From: Symbiodinium natans
Taxonomy: Eukaryota > Sar > Dinophyceae > Suessiales > Symbiodiniaceae
Assembly: GCA_905221605.1 (NCBI GenBank)
Contig: CAJNDS010002413.1
Coordinates: forward strand, 1,242,552 to 1,306,551
Length of the DNA: 64,000 nt
Direction: 5' to 3'
Part shown: one piece after another, positions 32,106 to 42,740 of the stretch
Layout of the letters: the number at the start of each line of letters is the position of its first letter
Numbering within the stretch: position 1 is the stretch's first letter
Notes under the pieces: model-generated
The model's input: the letters and a program-made list of their open reading frames with translations, nothing else
Told to the model about the DNA's origin: nothing
The model's database searches: none
Position numbers and translations under genes: made by a program

Positions 32106-32651
32106 GACTCCGCGCGATTTTTTTTTTTTTTTGTGGGGGGGGGGGGGGGGGGTTAGGGTTTAAAAGGTTTCGGGTTTAGGGGTTTAGGGTTTAGTCTTTA
32201 CTGTAGGGGTTTAGGGCTCAGGGTTCAGGGTTTCAGGCTTAGAAATTTCAGGGCTGCAGAAATATGGGGGTTCAGGAGTGGGAGGTTTAAGGGCGTAGGA
32301 TGTGAAGGCTTTGAGGTTGTCTTTTGTGTTTTGTGTTTTCTTTGGGTTTGGGGCGACAGGGGCTCTAAACCCTAAACCCGAACCCTAAACCCTAAACCCT
32401 AAAAACCTAAACCCTAAACCCTAAACCCTAAACTCTGAACCCTAAACCCTAGACCCTAAACCCTAAACCGTGTGAGAAGTTTCGGGTTTTGGGTAGAGGC
32501 GTTGGAGCCTTCAGAGTGATCGCTTCTAAGGGAAATGCTCGTGCTTCTCGAGCCCTAGGATGCATGTCCCGTCAGCGTGTTACGTGGGGTTTGGGGTCTG
32601 GGGTTTGGGGTTTGGGGTTCAGGGTTAAGTTTAGGGTTTCGGGTTTAGGGT

Positions 32652-32945
32652 TTAGGGTACCAGTGCATCGAGGATGTGTTCACTGAAGATTGTGTCGGTG
32701 CCATGCGCACTGAGAAGATTCTTTCTCCATTTTATGGAATACGTTGATGAGCAGGCCGACTCTACCGAATAATTTGCCAGTGCCCACTCAAATCGAGTTT
32801 CCTGGGTTGACAAGAAGGGATAACCAAACATCACAGCAGACCTGCTCAACTGACCCCTTTTCAAGCCTCCTCGGCGCGCGAGCACGAGCAGATTTTTTTT
32901 GCCAGTGGCCTTGCAGATGATTGCGCTGGCCTGGCCCTTTTTCAC
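32652..32945 (-). CDS. Open frame on - strand in channel intron 21
   Basis: A 97-codon frame on the - strand with ordinary composition (for example FGYPFLSTQETRFEWALANY). No family recognised. The + strand of the same island is broken by stops. It could be a gene fragment carried in an intron or chance. Confidence 0.3.
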   Translation of the reverse strand: MKKGQASAIICKATGKKNLLVLARRGGLKRGQLSRSAVMFGYPFLSTQETRFEWALANYSVESACSSTYSIKWRKNLLSAHGTDTIFSEHILDALVP

Positions 32946-33142
32946 CCGTACCGGGTTTCGAGCCAGCCTAAACCCTGAAATTTCGATCCCTATCTTCCCC
33001 CCCCCGCGCCCCTAACCTCTAACCCCTGAGAGAAAGAAGCAAGCCCTAAACCCTAAACCCACAAAGCACTAAGCTTTAAACCCTGGGCCCGACACTTCGC
33101 CCTGACCTACACTTCGCCCTCAAAAAGCACCAAAAAGAGAAG

Positions 33143-33204
33143 GACGTGCTGACGCTCTTCCTGATCATCGACCATGACAACTCCGGCTGGATCGATTTAG
33201 AAGA
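33143..33204 (+). CDS. Channel exon 22: EF-hand 2
   Basis: Acceptor AGAGAAG, donor GC (GCCGCC). It encodes DVLTLFLIIDHDNSGWIDLE. The loop D-H-D-N-S-G-W-I-D-L-E-E has all canonical calcium ligands (1, 3, 5, 9, 12). Confidence 0.9.
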
Positions 33205-34146
33205 GCCGCCTGGCAATTCAGGGTCAACTCGAGACCTAAACAGACCCAAAACAAGTACCAACATCTCATACTATGAGAATACAGAGATGAAAGAGTATTG
33301 GATTGTAGATTGTATACATTAAAACCAAAAGCGAATGAACAGTAAGAGATTTGAAAGGCAAGGCGATAACGCTGAAGCCCCAAAAGGGGAGCCGATGAGT
33401 TGAACAGCGTGACAAGCCGGGGACGAGGTGGTGAGGGTTAAGGGTATAGGGTCTAAGGCTTAGGGTTTAGGGATTGGGGTTTAGGGTTTAGGGATGTTTA
33501 GGGTTTAGGGACGTTTGGAATGCTGCTTCGTGATGTCTAGGCCTAGGGGTTAGGGTTGAGGGTTTAGGGCTGAGGGCTTACAGTTCACAGCTTAGGGTGT
33601 GGGCTTTGGGGGTTTGGGTTGAAGGTTGCGGGCATTTGGCTGCCCCAACCTTCCAAAGTTGAGGACTCTGCAATAGCCAGACATGACAGTCAGAGGGTCT
33701 AAGCTTTTTCTCTTGTTTTTTGTTTTTTTGAGGGGGGGGTAGGGTTCAGGGTTTAGGGTTTAGGGTTTACCCTAAGTTGTTGTTTTTGTTTTTGGCGGAG
33801 CGGGGGGGTCATGTTAGCTCCGATTCTGTCTGAACCGCCGCGAAAGCCTAAGCGCTATGTACTTTAAAGGTTTTTGAGGGAAGTTACATGGTCCAGTGGC
33901 CCAAAGCTGTCAGGGTTTAGGGTTTAGGGTTCAGGGTTTAGCATGTAGGGCGAGGGCTTCTAAGGGAAGTTACATGGTTCCTGCACTATGGTCCCTCCTT
34001 TAAAGGATTCTGAAGCATGGGCCCTTTGGGTTGAACACGGTACGTGAGGGGTAAATGGGTCCCCATTTAAGGGCGCATATTAAGCGGGGCAAGGGGTCCC
34101 TATTTTTATGGGCGCATACTCAGCGACCATGCAACTAGCCTACGAG

Positions 34147-34185
34147 GTTCGTATCTGGCTGCATGGCGCTGCATGGGCCTGCCAA
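34147..34185 (+). CDS. Channel exon 23: exit helix of EF-hand 2
   Basis: Acceptor CCTACGAG, donor GT (GTGGCA). It encodes FVSGCMALHGPA plus two bases of K. F-V-x-G-C-M-x-L-x-G-P-A-K follows the second EF-hand in relatives. Confidence 0.85.
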
Positions 34186-34387
34186 GTGGCATGTCTGCAG
34201 CGGGTGGGGTTTATTTTAGTTTTTTAGGCTTTGAGGTTTTTGGGTGTTGGGTTTTGGGTTTTCGGTTTTGTGTTTAGGGTTTTGAGGTTCAGGTGTTTGG
34301 GTGTTTGAGTTTTGGGTTTTGGGTTTTGGGGAACTCCCAAACCACTAAGCCCGAAACTGTAAGAAGCCCTCTGCTCCTCTGTCGGCC

Positions 34388-34598
34388 AAACCCCAAACCC
34401 TAAACCCTAAACCCCCTAAACCCTAAAAACCCTAAACCCTAAAAACCCTAAACCCTAAAAACCCTAAACCCTAAAGACCCTAAACCCTAAACCCTAAACC
34501 CTAAACCCTAAACCCTAAACCCTAAACCCTAAACCCTAAACCCTAAACCCTAAACCCTAAACCCTAAACCCTAACCCTAAACCCTAAACCCTAAACCC
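34388..34598. repeat. CCCTAAA array
   Basis: About 210 bp. The left part alternates perfect units with units carrying extra A (CCCTAAAAA); the right part is pure. Confidence 0.95.
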
Positions 34599-34635
34599 TG
34601 GGTTTCCCCAAACACGAAGACCTCTGTTGGCCTAG

Positions 34636-34672
34636 GAGCCTGCAGATGGCGCAGGTCATCCACGAGTTCAAA
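34636..34672 (+). CDS. Channel exon 24: C-terminal helix
   Basis: Acceptor TTGGCCTAG; a GTAACG donor follows codon AAA. It encodes SLQMAQVIHEFK, which continues G-P-A-K as in relatives. The frame stays open beyond the proposed donor, so the 3' limit is less sure than the start. Confidence 0.7.
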
Positions 34673-35018
34673 GTAACGACTTCCGGCTGCCTCGGGGAGA
34701 GCGACGTTGTAGGGTTTAGGGTTTAGGGTTTAGGGTTTGGGGTTTAGGGTTTAGGGTTTAGGCTTAGGGTTTAGGGTTTAAGGTTCAGGCGCCTGAACCC
34801 TGAACTCTAAACCCCCTAACCCCTCCAAACCCATCCCTGAGACCCATCAAAGCCCAAAGCCCCAATACCAAAAGCCCCCGAAACCCTAACAGCCCCTAAA
34901 GCCTAAGCCCTCAACCAAACCCTCAACCCTAAACCCTAAACCCTAAACCCTAAACCCTAAACCCTAAACCCTAAACCCTAAACTCTGGGGTTTTGGGTTT
35001 AGGATTTCGGGTTTCAGG

Positions 35019-35113
35019 AAGGGCGAGTGGTCTATGTCCCTGGGAGCAACATGTGGTGGCATCGGCTGTCCCCGTCCGAAGGCTTTTTTGGCCCTGATGG
35101 TGTCGGCAAACAT
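35019..35113 (+). CDS. Coding-like island after the channel
   Basis: Between acceptor GGGTTTCAG and a GT in the next TTTAGGG array the + strand reads EGRVVYVPGSNMWWHRL and on without stop. Phase 0 would fit exon 24, but the sequence does not resemble the channel tail I know. It may belong to another gene. Confidence 0.4.
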
Positions 35114-35595
35114 GGTTTAGGGTTTAGGGGTTTAGGGGTTTAGGGTTTAGGGTTTAGGGGTTTAGGGTTTAGGGGATTAGGGCTTAGGGTTTCGGGGTTT
35201 AGGGTTTAGGGTTTAGGGGTTTAGAGTTTAGGGTTTAGGTTTAGGGTTCCTCCCCTGGTTGAGAGAAGGGTTGAGGTGTAGGGTTTAGGGCACCCAGCCG
35301 TATCTAAAAACCGTCCTACGCCCATGTTTAGATAGGGCTTGGGGTTTCTAGTTTCGGGCTCAGGGCCTAGTTCTTGAAGAAGAACGAGTTAAAAAAGTCA
35401 GAGGTCATAGGGATTTACAAGGGGCGTAAGACTAGGCTTCTGTACCTCGCCTTACCTCGACCCCCCCCCCCCCCCCCGCCCAGTAATTCCTGTGGTAGAG
35501 GAACGGTACATGAGAGAGGGAGGCAGGAAGAAAGAGCGGGGAGCAGGAAGGAGGGAGGGAGGGAGGGGAGGGGAGTTGGGGGGTTTCTGGGGTTT

Positions 35596-35749
35596 AAGAT
35601 GTCGGCACAGGGTGTCATGCCTTCCTCCAGCTGGCGTAGCGGATCTTTGCTAACGCCGGGCAACTCGATGTCGCTCTTGAGTTTGATTTGTCGGCCCCCT
35701 CCGCGGGCGTCGGCATTGTCGTTCTTCTCTTGCAGTCTCTCCGATTCCT
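35596..35749 (-). CDS. Coding-like exon on - strand
   Basis: On - an acceptor CTGCAG is followed by ESERLQEKNDNADARGG and IKLKSDIELPGVSKDPLRQL, charged and helical, clearly better than the serine-rich + reading. Product unknown. With 39907-40053 it suggests a - strand gene facing the channel gene. Confidence 0.5.
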
Positions 35750-35900
35750 CTGCAGTCGGTTCCACGAAACCCTAAAGCCGCGGAGGCCCTAAACTCAAGA
35801 ACCTAAGCCCTAAACCCTAAACCCTAAACCCTAAACCCTAAACCCTAAACCCTAAACCCTAAACCCTAAACCCTAGACCGCGAGCATCCCGCCCAAGGAG

Positions 35901-36030
35901 GAATGGCATCCAAGACCTGCGGGAGTCCGTGGAGTGCCTGTGCTCCCGGCCGCACGACGCCCGAAACCCGCAAGCTGAAACCCCTAAACAGACCCTTTCA
36001 GGCTTAGGGTTCATAGGGCTCAGGGTTTAG
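35901..36030 (+). CDS. Coding-like island, possible channel tail
   Basis: After CCCAAGGAG the + strand encodes NGIQDLRESVECLCSR, similar to the L-R-E-S-V coiled helix found near the C-terminus of such channels. The frame runs to a stop near 36030. Its link to exon 24 is not shown. Confidence 0.35.
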
Positions 36031-36271
36031 GGTTTAGGAGTTAGGGTTTAGGGTTTAGGGCTTAGGGTTTAGGGTTTAGTTTAGGATTTAGGTTAGGGTT
36101 TAGGGTCATGTTAGGGTCAGGTGTTTAGGGTTCAGGTGTTCTGGGTTGAGTTGGGGGTCGTGGCTTCTGGGGTTTCAAAGCTTGGGGCCTTAAATTCGTC
36201 TTAAAGAAGGCTTCCCGCCAGCAAGCCTCCCAACTAATGGTTGGTCGCGCGCGTTTCTACAGACATCTGGT

Positions 36272-36543
36272 GAAGAAACCGCTTCAGCTATGAAGCGTTT
36301 GTGAAGACCCAAAACCCCTAAATCCTAAACCCTAAACGCTAAACCCTAAACCCTAAACCCCAAACCCTAAACCCTAAACCCTGAACCCTGACCCCTGAAC
36401 CCTGAACCCTGAACCCTGAACCCTAAACCAAAAACCCTAAACCCTAAACCCTAAACCCCAAGTTCCAAAGGATGGACGCGCATGTTTGTAAATTTTCGCG
36501 TTTGTGAACTGAAGAAACCACTTCAGCTATGGATCGTTTGTGA
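36272..36543. repeat. Direct repeat flanking a telomere-word block
   Basis: GAAGAAACCGCTTCAGCTAT (36272-36304 in full, 33 bp) recurs at 36511-36543 with three changes. Between them is a block of CCCTAAA and CCCTGAA words. The repeat holds a small palindrome, CGCTTCA-GCTA-TGAAGCG. Confidence 0.75.
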
Positions 36544-36558
36544 CAAATCATAAGTTAT

Positions 36559-36725
36559 GGTTTAGGTTTAGGGTTAGGGTTTAGGGTTTAGGGTTTAGGG
36601 TTTAGGGTTTAGGGTTTAGGGTTTAGGGTTTAGGGTTTAGGGTTTAGGGTTTAGGGTTTAGGGTTTAGGGTGTTTGGTTCAGGGTTTAGGTTTAGGGTTT
36701 AGGGTTTAGGGTTTAGGGTTTAGGG
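36559..36725. repeat. TTTAGGG array
   Basis: About 22 units with a few variants (GGTTTAGGTTTA). Confidence 0.95.
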
Positions 36726-36984
36726 TAAGATCCAAGGCAGAAGAAGGTGGCGACGTGGCAGAAGGCCTCTCCGGTCTTGATGATCTCCCTGATGCTAGCC
36801 CTAAACCCTAAACCCTAAACCCTAAACCCTAAACCCGCCCTAAACCGTAAACTCTAAACCCTAAACCGTATACCCTGTAAACCCTAAACCCTCTATAAAC
36901 CCAAAACCCACTCCTAAAGCCCTTAACCCTAAACCCTACAAACCCCAAACCTGAAACCCTAAAATCCTAAAGCCCTAAACCTAC

Positions 36985-37225
36985 CTAGAGACTCCAAAAC
37001 CCAGGAAAAAGTCCGTCGCTTGGGAGAACCAGGGTTTGGGAAGAAGAACGCGGTTCCCGAAAGGGTTTTGCACGATGGTTTTTTTCGGGTATCCGACGGT
37101 ATTTTACGGGTGTCCGACGAGTTCCCAAGAGCTGCAGAATTGCAGAGCCAGGTCCTCGTGAGAACCTGGCTGTCGAAAAAGGGGTTTTGAACACTTGGCT
37201 TGCAAAACCAGGTTTTCGAATCACG
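36985..37225. repeat. Cluster of short inverted repeats
   Basis: AGCCAGGT and ACCTGGCT (about 37144-37169) form a perfect 8-bp stem. Related ACCAGG/CCTGGT words occur at 37030 and 37207, and TATCCGACGG / TGTCCGACGA repeat at 37089 and 37111. Origin unknown; a decayed mobile element is possible. Confidence 0.4.
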
Positions 37226-37245
37226 TGGTTCTTTGGTTAGATTCC

Positions 37246-37452
37246 AAACCCCTAAACCCTAAACCCTAAACCCTAAACCCTAAAACCCTAAACCCTAAAC
37301 CCTAAACCCTAAAACCCTAAAACCCTAAAACCCTAACACCCTAAACCCCTAAAACCCTAAAACCCTAAACCCTAAACCCTAAACCCTAAACCCTAAACCC
37401 TAAACCCCTAACACCCTAAAACCCTAAACCCTAAACCCTAAACCCTAAAACC
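37246..37452. repeat. CCCTAAA / CCCTAAAA mixed array
   Basis: About 200 bp in which blocks of the 7-base word alternate with blocks of the 8-base variant. Confidence 0.95.
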
Positions 37453-37794
37453 ACAAGCACCCTAAAGAGGCCGCAAACGCTGCATGAACAACGCCAGACC
37501 TCCTGAGGCTGCTCGGGCAGTTCTCGAATCGGTGGCCCAAAAAGTGTTTGTGGCTGGTTTAGGGTTTAGGGTTTAGGGTTTAGGGTTTAGGGTTTAGGGT
37601 TTAGGGTTTAGGGTTTAGGGTTTAGGGTTTAGGGTTTAGGGGCCCTGAGCCCTGAACCCTAGAAGTTCTAGAAGGCTCCGTATTCTTATAGGTATCCCAG
37701 AACGTAGAGAACTGTACAACTAGTCTCACACCGGAAGGCTCCTGTGGGCACGTTTGGCAAGGCTTGGGGTTTCGGGCTTAGGGTTCATGGTACA

Positions 37795-38050
37795 CCCTAA
37801 ACCCTAAACCCTAGATCCCAAACCCTAAACCCTAAACCCTAAACCCTAAGCCCTAAGCCCTAAACCCTAAACCCTAAACCCTAAACCCTAAACCCTAAAC
37901 CCTAAACCCTAAACCCTAAACCCTAAACCCTAAACCCTAAACCCTAAACCCTAAACCCTAACCCTAAACCCTAAACCCTAAACCCTAAACCCTAAACCCT
38001 AAACCCTAAACCCTAAACCCTAAACCCTAAACCCTAAACCCTAAACCCTA
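37795..38050. repeat. Longest CCCTAAA array of the window
   Basis: About 255 bp, almost pure, with one six-base CCCTAA unit near 37957. It is bounded on both sides by unique DNA, so it is interstitial. Confidence 0.95.
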
Positions 38051-39112
38051 CCCAGGAGCCTTCAAGTCGTCTGCCGTTGCAAAGATCACGGCATGCAGAT
38101 GTGGGGGTAGTTCTCCAAAATCAGGGCCCTCATCCCGCCTTGCAGTTCAAGTGCGTTTAGGGTTTAGGGTTTAGGGTTTAGGGCTATGGGCTATGGGCTA
38201 TGGGGTTTAGGGTTTAGGGTTTAGGGTTTAGGGCTATAGGGTTTGGGGTTTGGGGTTTAGGGTTTAGGGTTTAGGGTTTAGGGTTTAGGGTTGATCACCT
38301 TCCGGGCATCTCCCTCCTCAGCCTAAACGTGCGGAAGCCATGCCAGAGACGCCATGAACCCCATGCCCAACAAGCATTCCCGAAAGACACTCAGGGGCTC
38401 CGGGGGCAGTTGCTCTAAAACCCTAAAACCCTAAAACCTCCAAACCCTAAAACCCTAAAACCCTAAAACCCTAAAACCTCAAAACCCTCCAAACCCTAAA
38501 ACCCTAAAACCCTAAAACCTCAAACCTCAAAACCTACAGCCCTGAAACCCTAAAGCCCTAAAACGCTAAAACCTAGGTTCAGGGCTTCTTCTGCTTCGCG
38601 CTTTCAAGCCTTAGGGCTTTTCTAAGGTAGGTACATGGTCCCTTAATATGGTTGCTTACCTTCCTTAAGGGTACCCCAAAAAGAGCCAAAGTTTTAAGGA
38701 CGGACCATATATAGAGGCCAGTTCCATACATGTCAATGCCGGGCTGGTAGCGCCTATGTCTACAGCTCCCCTTACAAGGCCAAAAGGCCATGCCCTAGGC
38801 CAGGCATTGGCATGTCCTCCGACCTGTAAATTCGAAGCTTTCTGACGACACGTGGTTCCCCAAACCACATATAGCAGACTTTCAGGGCAGTTTTCTAGTG
38901 GTCAGGGAAGTTTATATAGGGGCTCAGGGGTTTTAAAAGCTTATGGGTACGGTCCAGGGTTTTTAGGGCTTCGGCGGTGCACTGGGAGAAGGCGGGAGAT
39001 TCTTAAAGCACGGGCCGCGGGCGCATTCAGAAAGCCGCCCTGTGCAAGACAAAATGCGCACACCGGCAGTTCTGAGTCCAGGGCCCTTGAGCCCAAGCCT
39101 TTGAACCAGGTT

Positions 39113-39307
39113 CAGGTTTAGGGTTTAGGCTTTAGGGTTTAGGTTTAGGGTTTAGGGTTTAGGGTTTAGGGTTTAGGGTTTAGGGTTTAGGGTTTAGGGT
39201 TTAGGGTTTAGGGTTTAGGGTTTAGGGTTGAGGGATTAGGGTTTAGGGTACCCCTAAACCTAAACCCTAAACCCTAAACCCTAAACCCTAAACCCTAAAC
39301 CCTAAAT
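39113..39307. repeat. Head-to-head telomere-word arrays
   Basis: TTTAGGG units run to 39249 and switch at GGGTACCCC to CCCTAAA units that run to 39307. The junction makes a large inverted repeat. Confidence 0.9.
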
Positions 39308-39906
39308 ATGAAGACGAGTCCGACAAGCCAATAGGATGACCCCAAGCAGGGCTCAGGGCTTTGGGTTTTTAATATCAGGGTCTAGGTCTAGGGTTTAGGG
39401 TTTAGGGTTCAGGGTTTAGGGTTTTGGGTTTAGGGTTTAGGGTTTAGGGTTTAGGGTTTAGGGGAGGTACATGCCCCTAAACCCGAATCCCGAAACCCTA
39501 AGCCCTAAACCCTAAACCCTAGACCCTAAACCGCTTAGGGTCTAGCTCGAGCATGCCTGGCAGACCCCCCCCCCCCCGGCCCAAACAAAACAAGGGGGCT
39601 GAATACCCCAAGCGCAACTCCCTCGGTTTAGGGTTTAGGGTTTAGGGTTTAGGGTTTAGGGTTTAGGGTTTAGGGGTAGGGTTTACAGGGTTTGTAGGGC
39701 GTTTAGGGTTCTTTTTGTTGGGCCTTCAAGGTTTTTCTGGAGGGGTTTTTAGGGTTCGGGGTGTAGTGCAGGACCGGGGACACTCTTTGAACCTTGGTTT
39801 AGTGTTGCGGACCTAGTGTTCCTTTCTTTGTGTTCCTGTAGGTCTGATCTCGGTTATTCTGAGCGCCCCCCCCCCAACCCTCAACCCTAAACCCTAAACC
39901 TGAAGG

Positions 39907-40053
39907 GGTTTCTATAACGTGCCGCGAGTCAGAAGATGCCGAGTTCGCCAGTTCTTCCAGGGTGGCGCGCACGTGCGAGCGCGAGTCGTTAACGGCTTCG
40001 GCCTTGCTAAGCAAGTCCTCGGCGAACGTGGTGAAATCAAGTGGGGCAGTTCT
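39907..40053 (-). CDS. Coding exon on - strand, helical protein
   Basis: On the - strand, acceptor GTCTGAG is followed by 49 open codons: TAPLDFTTFAEDLLSKAEAV and HVRATLEELANSASSDSRHV. GC-rich third positions and amphipathic pattern support coding. Product unknown. The + strand is also open but less protein-like. Confidence 0.5.
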
Positions 40054-40059
40054 CTCAGA

Positions 40060-40191
40060 CTAAACCCTAAACCCTAAACCCTAAACCCTAAACCCTAAAC
40101 CCTAAACCCTAAACCCTAAACCCTAAACCCTAAACCCTAAACCCTAAACCCTAAACCCTAAACCCTAAACCTAAACCCTAAACCCTAAACC
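40060..40191. repeat. CCCTAAA array
   Basis: About eighteen units, directly after the - strand exon above. Confidence 0.95.
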
Positions 40192-41736
40192 CAAATACAG
40201 ACCTTAAAGAGCAGTCCACGAAGTGTGTGCCAAGCCAGAAGACTGCCCAAAGCCTCAACTCCCCAAAACGTCCCCAAGCTTGGGGTTTAGGGTTTAGGGT
40301 TTAGGGTTTTAGGGTTTAGGGTTTAGGGTTTAGGGTTTAGGGTTTAGGGTTTAGGGTTTAGGGTTTAGGGTTTAGGGTTTAGTGTTTACGGTTTGGGGTT
40401 TGGGGTTTAGGGTTTGGGATAACCCTGGCACCTTTCAGTTTGGAGAAGCTAAAGCTTCCACCCCAGTTTCCCTAGATCAGGGTCTATACCAGATAATCAG
40501 ATGCGGGGGGGTTTTGGGTTTAGGGTTTAGGGTTTAGGGTTTAGGACACATCAAACATCTCTGAAGTATTCAACATACCCCTGGGGCATTCCTCATACTT
40601 GTTTATAGGTCAAGGGAGAGGGGTTTGGGTATGTTGAATTATGCCTAGAAGAAGCTACCCAACACCCTAAGGCTCATGTCCTTCCTACAAGTAAGAGCTG
40701 GCGCCGCACCTTTTCAAAAACACCCTAAACCCTAAACCCTAAACCCTAAACCCTAAACCCTAAAGCTAAACCCTAAACCCTTAACCCTTAAGCCCGAAAT
40801 GTCAACGCTCCTCGGAAGCTTGGGGTTCTATGGCTTCGATGCTTTGAGACACCTGTAACTATATCCCCCCAGGGAATTGTTTTGTTATTAAGGGTTTAGG
40901 GTTTAGGGTTAAGGGTATATAAACCCCAAGAAGATATTAAATATAGTATTTTCATGAAGGTTCTAAGGGGAGTATAGGTAAGGGCAGGACCCAGGTTTTG
41001 AAGATCTCTTCTTTGGACGGGGGTTTGGGATTTTTTTGGGGATTTGGGGTTTGGGGGTTTAGGGTTTTGCGCCAGAATTATGAGCATGAGCGCTTGGGGC
41101 TTTGGGTTTCGGGTTTGGGGTCGGGCATACCCTGAACCCGAAACCCTGGAAAGCCGGTGTCCGAAGTTTTGTTACTTACAGTCGGCCATAAACCCCAATC
41201 CCCAAACCCTAAACCTCAAGCCCTAAACCCGAATCCCGAGCCCCTCGCAACCGTAAACCCCAAAGCCGACACCCTGCACCCTAAACCCAAAACCCTAAAG
41301 CCCTAACCCGAACCCCAAACCCCAACCCCTAAGCCCGCAACCCTTAAACCTGACGCCAGGTCAGCTGCGATGTGTCCTCGTGGCAGACGAAGCTTGGCAA
41401 TGGCGGCGCTAGCCCAGCGGCGGCACAGGGTTTAGGGTTTAGGTTGCAGGCTTCAGGCTTCAGGCTTTAGGGTTTGGGGTTTGGGGTTTAGGCTATACAG
41501 TGATTTGGGTTTTAGTTGCCGCTTTGTGCGTGGTACCCTTGCTCCCTTGTTTGTTTGAGTCGGGCTGTTCGCCTAAAGCCCTTTAAAACCTCAACCTACC
41601 CAGGACGTATGTTGGGTCACCCTAACCCTAAATGCGCCCCAAACAACGGCTTGGTTGAATGCGCGGGCCTCGAAGCCCCCCCAAGCCCTGCACCCTAAAT
41701 CCTAAACCCCTAAACCCTAAAACCCTATAACCCGAA

Positions 41737-41930
41737 AACCCTAAAACCCTCAAACCCTCAAACCCTCAAACCCTCAAACCCTCAAACCCTCAAACCCTCA
41801 AACCCTCAAACACTCAAACCCTCAAACCCTCAAACCCTCAAACCCTCAAACCCGCAAACCCTCAAACCCTCAAACCCTCAAACCCTCAAACCCTCAAACC
41901 CTCAAACCCTCAAACCCTCAAACCCTAAAA
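41737..41930. repeat. Array of the 8-base variant CCCTCAAA
   Basis: About 23 tandem copies of CCCTCAAA, with rare single changes, between stretches of CCCTAAAA. A homogeneous variant not found at this scale elsewhere in the window. Confidence 0.95.
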
Positions 41931-42626
41931 CCCTAAAACCCTAAACCCTAAAACCCTAAAACCCTAAAACCCTAAACCCCAATCCCTAAACCCCAATCCC
42001 TAAATCCGAAACCCTAAACCCTAAACCCTAAACCCGAAAAAGCCCTAATCCCTAAATCCGAAACCCCTCAAGCACAGAACCTCCTAAACCCCAAGCCAGG
42101 CGGCTCTGCACGGGTTTTGACTCAGGGCTGACCGGCTAAACCCTAAACCCTAAACCCTAAACCCTAGCCCTAAACCCTAAACCCTAAACCCTAAGCCCTA
42201 AACCCTAAACCCTTAAACCCTAAAACCCTAGACCCTAGACCCTAAACCCTAAACCCTAAAACCCTAGACCCTAAACCCTAAACCCTAAACCCTAAGCCCT
42301 AAACCCTTAAACCCTTAAACCCGAAAACCCTTAAACCCTAAAACCCAACCAGGAGCGGGTTTCAACACCCCTTGTGCGCCCAGGTGCAGACCGGACGAAC
42401 ACGGCGCAGACCCCGGAGAGGGCCATTTTTTACATTGGTTTGTGGTCTCTTCCGGTAGGGTTTGGGGTTTGGGGTTGAGGGTTTGGGGTTTGGGGTTTGG
42501 GATTTTGGGTTTGGGGCTGAGGGTTTAGGAGGTTTTGGGGTTGAGGGTTTAGGATGTTTTGGGGTTGCATGGGCTTGTGGTTCTAGGGTTTGGGGCAGTT
42601 CCGGGTTCGGATTTTAAGGTTTTCTA

Positions 42627-42740
42627 GGACCCAGAGTAGGCCCTTATTCCTTTTTTTAGGGTTTGGTTTCCCTCATAAAACCCCTTTAAACCAAAAAGGG
42701 CACCCTTTTTCTTCCTAGGTTACTCTTGGGTGTAGTAGCC
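42627..42740. mobile_element. MITE family C, most complete copy
   Basis: CTAGGACCCAGAGTAGGCCC at the left and CTAGGTTACTCTTGGGTGTA at the right are imperfectly inverted. The core has GGTTTCCCTC and AAAAAGGGCACCC. Confidence 0.7.

Larger units (their letters stand above)
8118..34672 (+). other. Gene body: single-domain voltage-gated cation channel with EF-hands
   Basis: Twenty-four exons listed below (1150 nt, 383 codons) join with reading frame kept at every junction. They encode, in order, S1, S2, S3, an S4 with eight arginines at three-residue spacing, S4-S5 linker, S5, turret, pore helix and filter SISGGIDW, S6 ending NVVTGVFC, and two EF-hand loops. This is the voltage-gated Na/Ca-type ion channel architecture with one six-helix domain, four of which would assemble in a membrane. 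Calcium binding to the EF-hands would plausibly modulate gating. Internal donors are GC (16), GA (4) and GT (3), with a GT proposed after the last placed exon; acceptors are AG, followed by G in 20 of 24. The N-terminus before S1 and the C-terminus after the EF-hands are not secured. Splicing is inferred, not observed. Order, phase and domain logic together make chance assembly very unlikely. Confidence 0.85.

Noticed and set aside
36720-36800. Exon on either strand (K-V-A-T-W-Q-K on +, S-I-R-E-I-I-K-T-G on -)
   Set aside because: Both strands read equally well and no family anchors the choice, so it was left out of the feature list.
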